Origin: Caulifigura coniformis
GTDB lineage: Bacteria > Planctomycetota > Planctomycetia > Planctomycetales > Planctomycetaceae
Reading direction: 5' to 3'
Assembly: GCF_007745175.1 (NCBI RefSeq)
Contig: NZ_CP036271.1
Coordinates: forward strand, 372,001 to 436,000
DNA: 64,000 bases
Each line of letters opens with the position of its first letter. Position 1 is the stretch's first letter. A program made the translations under genes and the position numbers. The notes under the pieces were generated by a model. The model searched no databases. It was not told where the DNA came from and was given only the letters and a program-made list of their open reading frames with translations. Below, in pieces: positions 1 through 11,222 of this stretch.

Positions 1-2359
1 GAAACGCCTCTCCGCCGGCGAGCTGTCCGCTCGAATCGACCGGCAGGCCCTCCTGAAACTGAAAGGCCTGTCCGCTCTTCGCGAACCCTGCGACCCGGTC
101 TTCCTTCTTCGCCGCCTGCGCCCGGTACTTCGTACGAAAACCTCCGGCCACGTCGAAGCTCTCCAGGGCAAATCCCGGCGGATCGATGTCCTTGTGACAC
201 GCCGCGCACGACGCCTGGTCGCGGTGCTTCGCCAGCTGCTCGCGGATCGTCGTCGCTCCGCGCAGATCGGGCTCCACAGCAGGAACCGCCGGCGGCTTCG
301 CCGGAGGCTTCCCCAGGATTCGCGACATCACCCACGCACCGCGAACGACCGGCGACGTCGAGGTCCCGTTTGCCGTCACGGTCAGGATGCTGGCCTGCGT
401 CAGCAGTCCGCCGCGCAGGCAACCCTCCGGCAGCGTCACCTTTCGGAACTCGCATCCTTCCATCGGTTCGAGTCCGTAGTGCTTTGCGAGTCGCTCGTTG
501 ACGAACGTGAAGTCGGATGCCGCGACCGTGCGGGCCGGAAGGTTCGCCTTGAGCATCTCCCCGAAAAACAGCCGTGTCTCTTCGAGCGCCGAATCCGTCA
601 GCCAGTCGTCGAGGTAATAGTCGCCATACAGCGCGCCGTCCGGGTTGTTGTCGAGGATCTTCCGCAGGTCGAGCCAGTAGTCCAGGTACGACTCGACGAA
701 CCTCCGGCTGCGGGCGTCACCGATCAGCCTCTTCGTCTGGGCACGCAGCGTCGACGCGTTCCGCAGCTCGCCCCGTTCGGCCAGTTCGCGGAGCTCGTGG
801 TCCGGCTCCGTGTTCCACAGGAAGTACGACAGCCGCGACGCCAGCGCGAAGTCATCGAGTTTCCCCGGCTCCGCGTGGCACGTCGTGAACTCCGGTGAAC
901 ACAGGATCGCCGTGTAACCCGCGATCATCGCATCCTTGAACGACGCCCCTTCGCTCAACTGCCGCTCGATCACGGGGAGAAACCGCAGCTTCTCCTCCTC
1001 CGCAACTGGACGCCGATAAGCCCGCTCCGCGAACCGCGCCAGCAGCCGCCGCGAGTCCCCCGCCTCGTCCTTCGAAACAACCGTCACCGACTTGCCCGAC
1101 TTCGACACCGGCAGGTCGCCAAACAGCAGCTGATGACCGCGCGGTGGCCACGTCTCGTTGAGCGGCCCTTCCACTTCCAGCCAGCGATAACAAACGCCCG
1201 GCTGGCCATCCTGCTCCGCCAGCGGGTTCTGCCACCGCCCTTCGCCGGGCCGGGAACGAAACAGCCGCGAGGCGTCCGGACGGATCGTTTCGCCAGCCAG
1301 CAGGTCCACTTCCATCTCGTGAACGGCCGGCTCCGGCGTGATGTCGAAGTCGCCCAGCCGCCGCAGTTGCCGCGGCGGCATCTCGGAGTAGATCGTCACC
1401 GGCTCCGAGCGCCGGCCTTTCTCAACATGGTCGAGGTCCGGGACGAACCACTTCGGATACGTCTTCTTGGGATCCTTCAGGTTGGCGTTCGCGCCGTTCG
1501 GGCCGACCCAGACGGAATGCGCCATGAACCGCAGCTTGTAACGCCCCGAAACCGGGGCATCGAACCGGTTGAACTTCGGCTCGACCGGCTCGTAAGCACC
1601 GTGAACCAGTCCGACTCCCTCCAGTTCCCGAACCGCCGGGTCTTTCTCCCCGACCGTGGCCGGCGCGTCACCACGCCGGACGTCCGGCTGCCCTTCGAAT
1701 CCCAGCACGGGAAACGTCGCCCGTTCCGGGGCCGTATTGAACTGCGTGAAGTTGAACTTCCGGGCAAACGAACTCTGGTCCCGCGCGTAGTAACGCTTCA
1801 CCGTCGGTGCCGGCTTCTCCAGCGAACTGACGACGACCGCGTTCAGCGCGAGGTCGGCCGCTTCCAGGTACCGCGCCATCTGGACGTGCGACACATCCAA
1901 CGCATCTCCGATTCGGTTGTATCCATGAGCGATCGCATCCTCCGGCAGCACGGTCCGGATCTGCAGCCACGGTGCATCCAGCAGGTCGCGCAGCGTGTTC
2001 TCGTATTCCTGACGGTTCAGTCGTCGCCGCGTCGCCCGCCCTTGCGCCTTCGTCTGGGCCAGTTCGGCCGACGTGATCGCCTCGGCAACTCCGCGAATCA
2101 GTGCCTCCCGGTCCGCCGGCTTGAGCGGCTCCGCGTCCTTCGGCGGCATCTCGCCGTTCCGGACACGGTCATGAATCCGCACCCAAACCTCGGCGTTGCG
2201 CGGATCGCCCGGATTCAGCGGCAGGGCCGAAAGGTCGAGCTGCCCCGATTTGTCGTCGGCATTATGACACTCGACGCAGCTCGATTTGACGATCGACGGC
2301 ACGTCGGCCCAAACCGATGCACAGCTGGCGAAGACGAGGATCGCAAAAGCACAGCGCAT
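1..2359 (-). CDS. Planctomycete DUF1592/DUF1588-type c-type cytochrome, partial (3' end beyond left edge)
   Basis: An open frame runs from ATG at 2359 (minus strand) to the left edge without a stop, giving about 786 codons. A signal peptide (MRCAFAILVFASCASVWA) is followed at once by a first haem motif (SSCVECHN). A second CxxCH lies late in the protein (CAACHKDIDPPGF, near 190-225). The end still in the window reads PVDSSGQLAGG, typical of the DUF1588/DUF1585 end of the planctomycete DUF1587-DUF1592-DUF1595-DUF1588-DUF1585 family. These are exported di-haem proteins of unknown substrate, often paired with a DUF1552 partner that would lie off the left edge. The usual family length is about 800-900 residues, so only a short C-terminal piece should be missing. 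The family call is firm; the biochemical role is not known. Confidence 0.88.
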   Translation of the reverse strand, partial: MRCAFAILVFASCASVWADVPSIVKSSCVECHNADDKSGQLDLSALPLNPGDPRNAEVWVRIHDRVRNGEMPPKDAEPLKPADREALIRGVAEAITSAELAQTKAQGRATRRRLNRQEYENTLRDLLDAPWLQIRTVLPEDAIAHGYNRIGDALDVSHVQMARYLEAADLALNAVVVSSLEKPAPTVKRYYARDQSSFARKFNFTQFNTAPERATFPVLGFEGQPDVRRGDAPATVGEKDPAVRELEGVGLVHGAYEPVEPKFNRFDAPVSGRYKLRFMAHSVWVGPNGANANLKDPKKTYPKWFVPDLDHVEKGRRSEPVTIYSEMPPRQLRRLGDFDITPEPAVHEMEVDLLAGETIRPDASRLFRSRPGEGRWQNPLAEQDGQPGVCYRWLEVEGPLNETWPPRGHQLLFGDLPVSKSGKSVTVVSKDEAGDSRRLLARFAERAYRRPVAEEEKLRFLPVIERQLSEGASFKDAMIAGYTAILCSPEFTTCHAEPGKLDDFALASRLSYFLWNTEPDHELRELAERGELRNASTLRAQTKRLIGDARSRRFVESYLDYWLDLRKILDNNPDGALYGDYYLDDWLTDSALEETRLFFGEMLKANLPARTVAASDFTFVNERLAKHYGLEPMEGCEFRKVTLPEGCLRGGLLTQASILTVTANGTSTSPVVRGAWVMSRILGKPPAKPPAVPAVEPDLRGATTIREQLAKHRDQASCAACHKDIDPPGFALESFDVAGGFRTKYRAQAAKKEDRVAGFAKSGQAFQFQEGLPVDSSGQLAGGEAF

Positions 2360-2549
2360 GGATGGAGGGACTTCCAGCGGAATGCGGCGGCAGGTGGGAA
2401 GGCGAAACAGGCGGGGCCTCTCCGGTAGCTTACCCCGCCCCCGAGGCATGGGCCAGCACCGTCCGCGATCCTTCCCTCCCGGTCGTGGCCCTGTCCAGTC
2501 GGCTCTTCCCCCGTGCCGAGACGCTGGCCCCGCTGGTAATCTGGCGAGC

Positions 2550-2780
2550 ATGGCAAAACGTCTTGAACAGGTGAAGCCCTGGCAGGTGGCGCTCTTCATG
2601 GCGCTCAACGGCGTCGGCTTCCTGGTCTTCTGGGTGCTGGCAATCAGCCCGGAAGATGCGGCCGCCGGCGGCACGATCGCCCTCGTTGCCGTCGTCGCTG
2701 TTGGGATCCTGCTGACGTTCGTCGTACTGGCTGCCAGAAAGTCCCCCCCGCCGGGCGATCGGCCAACGGAACGAAGCTGA
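2550..2780 (+). CDS. Small membrane protein with two transmembrane segments
   Basis: This is a 76-residue frame from ATG 2550. An amphipathic N-terminus (MAKRLEQVKPW) leads into a first hydrophobic segment (about 11-31), then an acidic turn (SPEDAAAGG), a second segment (about 40-60) and a polar, Pro-rich tail. A longer frame upstream is open, but that part overlaps the divergent cytochrome gene and lacks hydrophobic character, so the internal ATG is preferred. I do not recognise a family. It sits divergently 190 bp from the cytochrome start and converges with the protease gene at 2796. It could be a real small inner-membrane protein or a fortuitous frame; the clean two-helix pattern favours the former. 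Confidence 0.55.
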   Translation: MAKRLEQVKPWQVALFMALNGVGFLVFWVLAISPEDAAAGGTIALVAVVAVGILLTFVVLAARKSPPPGDRPTERS

Positions 2781-2795
2781 CGCATCAACCGCCCG

Positions 2796-4466
2796 TCAAT
2801 TCACCGGCTTCTTCGACATCCGCAGCTTCACGGTCGCGGCTCCCGGAGCGGGGTCTCCCAGCTGGATCGTCGCCCCCCAATTCTCTCCTTTGATTTTCGT
2901 CACCGGCCGCTTCCGCTTTTTGTCCGCCCCCGGCGGTCCCTGGATCTCCACCACGTCCATCTTCCAGGAACCGAAACCGACCTTCAGCGGATACGTCTCC
3001 GTCAGGTCCGGCTGCGTGGAGTCCGCGGTCGTTTCCTTCCACTGCAGGTCCCATCGCTCCCCGTTCACGAGCACGTAAGGTCCCTTGCCGTCCGAGCGCC
3101 CGGGCTTTTTGGATTCGTGGTGCCTCAGCGCCAGCCCGGCCGGACCGACCAGGATGTCATCCCGCCCCTCGACCACGATCTCCACCTCAAACTCATCGAT
3201 GGTCGGCGCAAAAGGGTCAGCAGGATCGTAGAGCTGGGTCGGCACCAGGCGGGGTGCGTCTTTCAGCGAAACCTGCTCGTGACCGGCGGCGATCTGCTCG
3301 TCCTTGCGGCGGACGACGTAGTTGATCGGAACGCTCTCCACCACGGGCTCCACCGAGAACACGTCGATCACGTCGCCGGCCGAAAACGAGAGGGCCGATC
3401 CATCGTCCCAGCGGATGTCCGCGAGGTTCGAGAGTTCCCCCGTGAACTTCCTCCCGGAATTCAGCGCCACGATCGGCGTCGCAGCGCGGCCCTCAATCCG
3501 CCGCAGAGCGCTCAGTGCCAGCTCGCGTCCTCCCACCTTGATTCTCCGGTCATCCACCTCGGCCGAGCGCGTTTTCCCTCCCGCTCGCGAAACGAGTCGC
3601 AGCTTCGTGTTCGTCGATTTCGGGTCGACGAGTGCAGCCCGCGTCGTGGCAATCGACCCGTCGAACTTCGCCGTGACCGTCCGCTCGCGGGCGCCGGAGT
3701 CGATAATCCACTCGATCGCATCCGGAGCCGTCTCCCCCGAGAGGGAAACCGCTTCCGCGATCAGGTCGATCTCCGCGGTCCGTTCGGCGTAGCTCGTCTC
3801 GGGCACGTTCAGCAGGATCGCCGGCTTGCTCATCAGCGACTTCGCCCAGCGTGACGACACCGCAATTGCGATCCGCGCCACGGGATTGGCCGCCGCCACG
3901 ATCCCGATCACATCCCCCTTTGCGTTCAAAAGCGGTCCGCCGCTGTTTCCCGGGTTCACGGCCGCGTCGATCTGGATCGCCGCCAGCTCGCCCGCCTGCT
4001 GCCGCAGAGCGCTGATGCTTCCGCCCGTCACGCTGATCGAGGGATAGCGTTCGCCGCTCGCCGCCAGCAGCAGGCCGAACGGGTATCCGAAAACCGTGAC
4101 GCGTGCCGTCTCCTTCAGGTCCTTCGGGTCGGCGAGTTCCAGCGCTGTCAGCCTGGGAGGATCTCGCCACTGCAGGATCGCCACGTCCGACTCCCGGTCC
4201 GACGCCACGACCCGGGCCTCGCCCACCACCTCATTCGACTGCCCGGAGTTCAGGACGAGCCGGACCGTCTCCCCGGGACTCCGCGATTCCACAACGTGCG
4301 CGCACGTCACGAAAATCCCGCTCGTGTCCACGCAGAAGGCCGACCCGCTCCCTTCGATCCCGAGATCGACGAGAGCCGTCGCCTGCTTGCCGCGGGTCAC
4401 GATGTCGTGGCGGTCCGCCGCATCGGCCACACCACCGAACACAACCGCCAGCAGCGCCAGGGCCAA
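2796..4466 (-). CDS. Exported HtrA/DegP-like trypsin-fold serine protease with long C-terminal extension
   Basis: A trypsin-like (S1C) domain contains a visible catalytic triad: His in VTCAHVVE (about residue 57 from the start used), Asp in ESDVAIL (about 94) and Ser in NPGNSGGPL (about 175). It probably acts in the periplasm on unfolded proteins. About 340 residues follow the protease core with no PDZ signature I can read; they look like beta-rich accessory domains. The start is a problem. The in-frame signal-peptide-like stretch (ALALALLAVVFGGVADA) has no ATG. The coordinate given is the in-frame TTG at 4466; CTG at 4481 and a longer in-frame reading to 4709 are alternatives. A good AAGGAG + ATG (4503) lies upstream but one frame off. 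It is divergent from the PDZ-containing gene at 4567 and may share its promoter region. Confidence 0.85.
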   Translation of the reverse strand: MALALLAVVFGGVADAADRHDIVTRGKQATALVDLGIEGSGSAFCVDTSGIFVTCAHVVESRSPGETVRLVLNSGQSNEVVGEARVVASDRESDVAILQWRDPPRLTALELADPKDLKETARVTVFGYPFGLLLAASGERYPSISVTGGSISALRQQAGELAAIQIDAAVNPGNSGGPLLNAKGDVIGIVAAANPVARIAIAVSSRWAKSLMSKPAILLNVPETSYAERTAEIDLIAEAVSLSGETAPDAIEWIIDSGARERTVTAKFDGSIATTRAALVDPKSTNTKLRLVSRAGGKTRSAEVDDRRIKVGGRELALSALRRIEGRAATPIVALNSGRKFTGELSNLADIRWDDGSALSFSAGDVIDVFSVEPVVESVPINYVVRRKDEQIAAGHEQVSLKDAPRLVPTQLYDPADPFAPTIDEFEVEIVVEGRDDILVGPAGLALRHHESKKPGRSDGKGPYVLVNGERWDLQWKETTADSTQPDLTETYPLKVGFGSWKMDVVEIQGPPGADKKRKRPVTKIKGENWGATIQLGDPAPGAATVKLRMSKKPVN

Positions 4467-4566
4467 CGCCCGCGCTGACAGCGACCAGCATGCGAAGTAG
4501 CATCGACTCCTTGCGGGCCGCTGCGAAGAAAGTAAGGCCGGCAGTTGTTGTCCGGAGGCTGAACCG

Positions 4567-6057
4567 ATGCGAATCGACCGACAAGCGGCACGACAGGTTG
4601 CGACTCTCTTCGTTGCACTGGCCTGTTTCATCACGTCCATCTCCGGTCGCGCCGTTGCGGAAGATCCATTTCTGAAAGCCGCAACCACGGAGTTCCCCGA
4701 GTTTCGCAAGATCGTCGCCCCCGCGGACTACTCGGCCCGCCTCTCCGAGGCCGCGGATTCTCTCAAGTCGGCCAGGAAGGATGCTGCCGCCCCCTGGCCA
4801 ACGGCCGGCGTGACTGTCACGACGGTCTTCCCCGAATCGCAGGCCGCAATTGCCGGCGTGCAGGAAGGTGACATTGTAATCCGTTTTGATGACTGGACGG
4901 TCTGGAACGCCGAAAACTTCCCTCGCTCTCCCGAGCAGCCGCAGAAATGCGAGTACTTCTCCCCCACCTCACGACGGCGCAAATCATTCACCGCACAGCC
5001 CGGCCCGCTCGGCGTGAAGTGCAGCAACTTCTGGCGTCCCGAACTCGGCTACCTGCGCGGAAAGTCGTCCAATGCGAAATGGGATGCCGACGTCCATCTC
5101 GCGATCACCTCCGCCGCGCACGCACCCGACCTCGCGGAAACAGCCTGGAGTTACGCCATCGAGAAGGGCTACAGGCCCGATTCCTTCGCGGCGACGTCCG
5201 GCATCGTGATTTGCTTCGCTCAGGGCCGGTCCGATGCCGCGTGGGAATTCGCCTCCCTCGCCGGCCGCGCCGAGGCCACCGGCGATGCCGAGGTCCATCC
5301 GCTTCTTCTGTTCCGTGCGGCTGCCGCGAACTACCAGCTCCGCGAGATGCTCCGGCTGACCGAGCGCTATCCGCTCGTGTCGCCGATGAACTCCACCTAC
5401 GTCCAGCTGCTGATGGACCTGCACCTGCGTCGTCCCGCCGCCGAACGCGAATTGCCGCCTCCGCATGTCCTCGCGGAATCCATGCATCGCGACGACCTGC
5501 GATCGCGATTGATCCCGCAGCGGCAGACGACGGCCACGCATCGCATCGGCGGATTGAAGAGCGGTGAATCGCTGACGGTCAAAACGGAACCGGGGTTCTT
5601 TCAGGAAAACGCGATTTCCTCGACCGAACCGACTCCCAACGTCGACATCTCCTTTCGCTTCACCTGGCAACCCGCCCCCGGAGACGACAAGGGTTATCGC
5701 AAGCAGACCGTGTTCCAGCTCGTCGATGGCCGCGTCGACACCCGGGTCGAACTCGATCATCTCAACAAGAAAACGGCCCTCGTCGGCTTCAGCCTGGCCG
5801 AGGAGCTTTGCGAGCTGCAGTTCACGTCGCCCATGCCCAACCTCACCTACGCCGATCCCGCCATCGCCCGGGATCAGGAGCATTCCCTGCGTATCGTCCG
5901 CGTGGGCGGGCAGGCTGAGCTGTTTCTCGATGGCGGCCGATTGCTGTACGTCCCCGTCGATCCGACCGCCGGAGAACCCTGGCTGTTCTTCCGGACCATC
6001 GGCTCGACGCTCGTGATCCGCGACCTGAAGTTTGATGAACTGATCGAGAGGCCCTGA
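4567..6057 (+). CDS. Secreted protein with a PDZ-like segment, function unknown
   Basis: This 496-residue protein starts at ATG 4567 with GGAGG about 9 nt upstream. A clear signal peptide spans about residues 1-31 (basic MRIDRQAARQ, then a hydrophobic run, cleavage near GRAVAEDP). Residues about 80-115 (VTTVFPESQAAIAGVQEGD...) look like the ligand-loop half of a PDZ domain, as in HtrA-type proteases. The rest has no motif I can name: a middle alpha-helical, repeat-poor part and a beta-rich C-terminus. It is divergent from a trypsin-like protease, so a substrate-presenting or protease-associated role is a reasonable guess but only inference. It ends just before a strong terminator at 6067-6103. 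Confidence 0.82.
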   Translation: MRIDRQAARQVATLFVALACFITSISGRAVAEDPFLKAATTEFPEFRKIVAPADYSARLSEAADSLKSARKDAAAPWPTAGVTVTTVFPESQAAIAGVQEGDIVIRFDDWTVWNAENFPRSPEQPQKCEYFSPTSRRRKSFTAQPGPLGVKCSNFWRPELGYLRGKSSNAKWDADVHLAITSAAHAPDLAETAWSYAIEKGYRPDSFAATSGIVICFAQGRSDAAWEFASLAGRAEATGDAEVHPLLLFRAAAANYQLREMLRLTERYPLVSPMNSTYVQLLMDLHLRRPAAERELPPPHVLAESMHRDDLRSRLIPQRQTTATHRIGGLKSGESLTVKTEPGFFQENAISSTEPTPNVDISFRFTWQPAPGDDKGYRKQTVFQLVDGRVDTRVELDHLNKKTALVGFSLAEELCELQFTSPMPNLTYADPAIARDQEHSLRIVRVGGQAELFLDGGRLLYVPVDPTAGEPWLFFRTIGSTLVIRDLKFDELIERP

Positions 6058-6066
6058 ACCATCGCG

Positions 6067-6103
6067 CAAAAAAGCCCGGCTTTTTTGACGAAGCCGGGCT
6101 CTT
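6067..6103. terminator. Bidirectional rho-independent terminator
   Basis: A perfect 10-bp inverted repeat (AGCCCGGCTT at 6073-6082, AAGCCGGGCT at 6091-6100) is flanked by A-rich sequence on the left and has a T-run within the loop. It sits between the stop of the plus-strand PDZ-like gene (6057) and the stop of minus-strand rpoD (6134), so it can end transcription from both sides. The same stem sequence recurs at 23240-23275. Confidence 0.8.
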
Positions 6104-6133
6104 GATTTCATTCGTCTGCCTGACCGCCAGCGA

Positions 6134-7843
<1,710 letters not shown>

Positions 7844-9101
7844 CGTCTCAACTCCTTGCAAAATTCGGAAAGTGTGGCGGCCTGAAGCCGCCGCGATTGA
7901 TTTGGCCGCCGGCCCTCGATGAAGGCGGGGATCAATCGATGATTCGAGGTTGTCTGTTCTGGATGTCTGATTTCCGAAACACGCGTCCGGGCGCCGAACG
8001 GTCTTTCGAAGGATCACCGTTCTCGGGTGACTGAATTTCAGGCGACCGCCATCACGCCGCCGCCTGCTGAATGTTCTTCAAAACCAATGCTTCAAAACGA
8101 ATCGAAACTGGAAACGCGGATCATCCGCTTCGGAGCTCTCAACGTCCGCCGCAAGACATTCGCCGTCACTCGTGATTTGGCGAACTCCGTGCCCTGTCCC
8201 GCGGCGGTCACGCCGTCGAATACAGTCTGTTGAATCCCTTCGCTCGAACATCCTGTTCACGAAGGCGGGCGCTGACATCAGCGAGCCTTGAAACCTGCCG
8301 GGCCGTCACACGGCCAGCGGCGGTGCATCCCTCAGGACGCCGCCAGGTGGGAAGTCGCATCCGTTCAATCCCCCACGAACCGCGATTGTGCAATGTCAAC
8401 AAGGACACACCCGCCAAGGAAAGCACTTCTCCGCATGAAATCCTCAATGGCCACAGGCACCCAAACCAGACTCTCACAAATTCGTGAAAGTGCAACTTGC
8501 ATAACCTGTTGCTGAGACAAGGCTTTCAGCGGCTAAACATCCGCCATCCCCCGTTCGCGAAAGCCATCGTAACACGATTCAGGGGAGCGTCCACGAAGTT
8601 TTTCGGTGGTGTCGGGGAAATTCCTGCTGGTGACGTAACTGCTTGCCTATCTTATTCGTAGGCGCAGTCCTGAAGTTCGTCAAATCGCCTCCGACCACTC
8701 GCCCAAGACACCTGTTCGCCGCACCCCCTCGCAAGCGCATAGCGTCATTGCTTTCCCCCGCTGAAACAGCGACGCACCGCTCCGGAAACCCGCCTGTCTG
8801 TCACTCCACGCGTGGGTCACGCCTTGCGAGCGGCCTGCGGACCACCTCGTCAGAAAGATTCGGCCCGGCATGTTCCGGGCATGCAATCTGACGTGGGGGC
8901 ATCAACATCGGGTGGGCTCAACGGGTCGCCCGGGCGCCTGCCAGGCCCGGCACCGCGAAGAGGCCGCGCCCGACAATCGTTCGCCCGCTCGTCCTGTGTC
9001 AGATCCGGACGCCCGCTGGACTGGCCGACCGCGTGGTCAACCTGCCCTGCACACAGCCGAAGCGCCGCGAACGTCGCGGCGCTTCGGCCCTGTTGCACGA
9101 T
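7844..9101. other. Gene-poor interval upstream of rpoD (no convincing coding sequence)
   Basis: About 1.26 kb separates the rpoD start from the BON-domain gene. Several short open frames exist on both strands, but none has a recognisable start site, signal peptide or family motif, and their residue usage is arginine/proline-rich as expected for out-of-frame GC-rich DNA. The left part must hold the rpoD promoter and leader. The only clear structure is the strong hairpin at 9056-9088 next to the BON gene. Confidence 0.6.
9056..9088 (-). terminator. Strong hairpin downstream of the BON-domain gene
   Basis: A perfect 15-bp inverted repeat (GCCGAAGCGCCGCGA at 9056-9070, TCGCGGCGCTTCGGC at 9074-9088) encloses a 3-nt loop. 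It begins 13 bp past the stop of the minus-strand BON gene. There is no T-run on either side, so it may be a rho-independent-like terminator without a U-tract, or a 3'-end stabilising hairpin. Confidence 0.55.
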
Positions 9102-9377
9102 TCAGGCGTGAGAGGCGAAGGTCCGGCGGTTCCGGACTTCGAGCGCATCGATCACGCAGACTCCCTGGAACGCTTCGCGAGTCAGCCGGATGGCCAGGGA
9201 TTTCGACTGCCAGTTGGGAACACTTCCCGTCAACGCCACGGCGCCGTTGGCGACGCGCACATTGAGGTGGGCGAACCGCCGCGGAGCCCGGGTCTTCAGC
9301 GCATGCCGCACTTCGTCGGCGATCAGGAACGGGGATCGTGGGGACGGGTCTTCAGGGGTGGAACGCAAAGCGACCAT
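9102..9377 (-). CDS. Single BON-domain protein
   Basis: A 91-residue protein starts at ATG 9377. Residues about 20-82 (ADEVRHALKTRAPRRF..., VANGAVALTGSVPNWQ, then a C-terminal helix and VCVIDALEVRN) fit one BON domain, a lipid-binding fold usual in periplasmic OsmY-like and secretin-linked proteins. No signal peptide or transmembrane segment is visible, which is unusual for the family; the short N-terminal part is polar and Pro-rich. Single BON proteins without an export signal are known in Planctomycetes, and their role is unclear. A strong hairpin follows the stop. The gene stands alone, with gene-poor DNA on both sides. Confidence 0.7.
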   Translation of the reverse strand: MVALRSTPEDPSPRSPFLIADEVRHALKTRAPRRFAHLNVRVANGAVALTGSVPNWQSKSLAIRLTREAFQGVCVIDALEVRNRRTFASHA

Positions 9378-9791
9378 GGCAGGACTCGGAGAAAGAATGC
9401 GACGGGGCGTCGCAGGTCAGGAGACATTGAGACCGCTGAGAGCCAGCGATCGAAAAGAAAGAACCGTTGTTAACGACAACACTGCCAGTCACTGCCGGCC
9501 GCTACGCGTTTCTGCGAGGGCACAAGGCGGTGCTGGATTCGAACGACGCCGATTGGAGAGAGGCGTTTCATCGATCGAGACCGGGTCAAAACAACAGGCA
9601 CACAACGGATGTGCACCCCACCAATGACACGCCGCAAATCCCGGGGTTCGCAGCGGGTTCCCGTCCCCCGGCACATTTTTGGAACCGGGTTCCAACTCTG
9701 AAGTCGGATGCGTTCCAGGAACCTTACGCCGCTGCACAGCCGTCCCCGGCCAGAGGCACGCCTCAGCGGTAATACGGTCCCCGGGGCCGCC
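9378..9791. other. Intergenic interval with a 17-bp palindrome, no gene seen
   Basis: Open frames in this 414-bp stretch are short and lack start signals. The one clear element is a palindrome, TTGGAACC-G-GGTTCCAA at 9679-9695. It sits upstream of the minus-strand BON gene and downstream of the di-heme cytochrome gene, so an operator or a terminator stem are both possible. Confidence 0.45.
9679..9695. promoter_or_regulatory. 17-bp perfect palindrome, possible operator
   Basis: Arms TTGGAACC (9679-9686) and GGTTCCAA (9688-9695) are separated by one G. It is AT-flanked on the left (CATTTTT) within otherwise GC-rich sequence. The symmetry suits a dimeric DNA-binding protein; no regulator gene lies next to it. 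Confidence 0.3.
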
Positions 9792-11222
9792 TCACGGCCC
9801 CTTCGCCAGCGCGGCCTCCTGGGCCGGCGCCCGCAGCGATTCGAGGAACGTGATGATCGCCTGCTGGTCCTCGGCCGTGGCCGATTTGAACATCACCGCC
9901 GACCGCTCCGCCTCGCCGCCATGCATCAGAACGGCGTCCCGCAGCGTCGCGGCCCGGCCGTCATGCATGTAGGGGTAGGAATCGCGGACACCCCAGAGGG
10001 GCGGAGTTTTCCATTCCTGCTGCGGATTGGTGGGCGTTTCCATCACTCGTTCCGGGCTGACCAGAGTGACGTTGTAATAGGGAGTGACAATAGTCGTCGT
10101 ACTGCGACTAATGAACCGATCGGGCATGGCCGTTTGCGCATCGCTGAAGGCGTCCCCCATGTCATGCAGCAGCATGTCGCTGTAGACCCCGCTGACCCAG
10201 CCCAGGTCCGGCACGTGGCAATCGGCACAGCCGACTTTCTTGAACAGCTTGGATCCGCGATGCGCTTCCGCGCGGCGGTAGTCGCTTTCCTCGACCGCCT
10301 CGGGGCGAGGCAAACTGCGGATGAACGACGTCAGTGCCGTGCATTGTTCGTCCGTCAGGTCGTACTGCTGCTGACGCTTCCGCGGCTTGCGGCCGGTGGC
10401 AGGAGCCGTCGCCGCGACAGGATTCGCGGGTTCGTCGAAGCCGGCAACCTTCAGACCCATTTCGATTGCACAGGCCGAGCGCACGAACGAATCCAGCGTC
10501 GGGAGTTGGGCGCGCCAGCCGTACCAGCCCGGGCCATTTCCCGTGGCCGGAATCCGGCCGGTGATCCAGGGGGTTTTCTCGGCCTGCTCTCTTGCGATCC
10601 GCGCCCGGATGGCGTCTCCCCCTTCCTTGCGGAACTTTTCGATGAGCCCGAGGCCCCAGAGCGGAGTTGTATTGCGCTGGGAAAGCTCGAGAGTGACGTC
10701 GCCGAACTCCCGCCGAACTGGCTGGATCGCCTCGAGCGCGCTGGCGCCGCCGAACGGCTCGAGGACGTGATTGCGAAACGCATCGAACGTGGCCACTTCT
10801 TCCGGCGTTCCGACAGCGAACTGGTGCAGCACCTGGATGCCGGACTGCTCGCTGAAGGCGGGGTGAATCTTCCGGGCGGCGGCGACAGCTTTCGGAACGT
10901 TGGCCAGCGGCACAGGGCGGGTGACGACTCCCAGCGTGATGACGTTGGCTTCGAGATCGCCGGAACCGCCGACGCCTCCCTGTTTGTGGCAGGCGACGCA
11001 GGACACGGCGTTGAACACCGGGCCGAGGCCGTTGCCCTGTTTCTCGAGGCCGTGATCGAGGCGGGCGTCCGTGGGGCGTGCGAAGTTCAGGCTGAAGAGT
11101 TCGCGACCTTCATCGACTCTGGGGAACGAATCGTCCGACGGGGGCCGCGGGATCGAGCCGCCGAAGCTGGATGCTGCGAGACTGAGCGACCCGAGGACGA
11201 GAAAAGCCATTCGCCTGAGCAT
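9792..11222 (-). CDS. Di-heme cytochrome, DUF1111 / thiol-oxidoreductase-like
   Basis: This 476-residue exported cytochrome starts at ATG 11222, preceded by GGAGG with 5-nt spacing. The signal peptide is MLRRMAFLVLGSLSLAASSFG. Two haem-attachment motifs are visible: CVACH (about 75-79) and CADCH (about 332-336). Further features typical of the family are FNAVSCVACHKQGGVGGSG near the first haem, TPLWGLGLIEKF in the middle, and TPPLWGVRDSYPYMHDGRA before a C-terminal helix ending ITFLESL. The family is annotated as di-haem oxidoreductase or putative thiol oxidoreductase and resembles bacterial MauG/CCP-like peroxidases in general layout; the true substrate is unknown. It sits alone on the minus strand, 569 bp left of the membrane protein at 11471. 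Confidence 0.9.
   Translation of the reverse strand: MLRRMAFLVLGSLSLAASSFGGSIPRPPSDDSFPRVDEGRELFSLNFARPTDARLDHGLEKQGNGLGPVFNAVSCVACHKQGGVGGSGDLEANVITLGVVTRPVPLANVPKAVAAARKIHPAFSEQSGIQVLHQFAVGTPEEVATFDAFRNHVLEPFGGASALEAIQPVRREFGDVTLELSQRNTTPLWGLGLIEKFRKEGGDAIRARIAREQAEKTPWITGRIPATGNGPGWYGWRAQLPTLDSFVRSACAIEMGLKVAGFDEPANPVAATAPATGRKPRKRQQQYDLTDEQCTALTSFIRSLPRPEAVEESDYRRAEAHRGSKLFKKVGCADCHVPDLGWVSGVYSDMLLHDMGDAFSDAQTAMPDRFISRSTTTIVTPYYNVTLVSPERVMETPTNPQQEWKTPPLWGVRDSYPYMHDGRAATLRDAVLMHGGEAERSAVMFKSATAEDQQAIITFLESLRAPAQEAALAKGP

Noticed and set aside
1133-2428. Plus-strand open frame across the cytochrome gene
   Set aside because: The minus strand carries two CxxCH motifs and a signal peptide; the plus frame is a mirror.
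8208-8495. 95-codon minus-strand frame upstream of rpoD
   Set aside because: No start signal, no hydrophobic or domain pattern; arginine-rich composition fits a non-coding GC-rich stretch.
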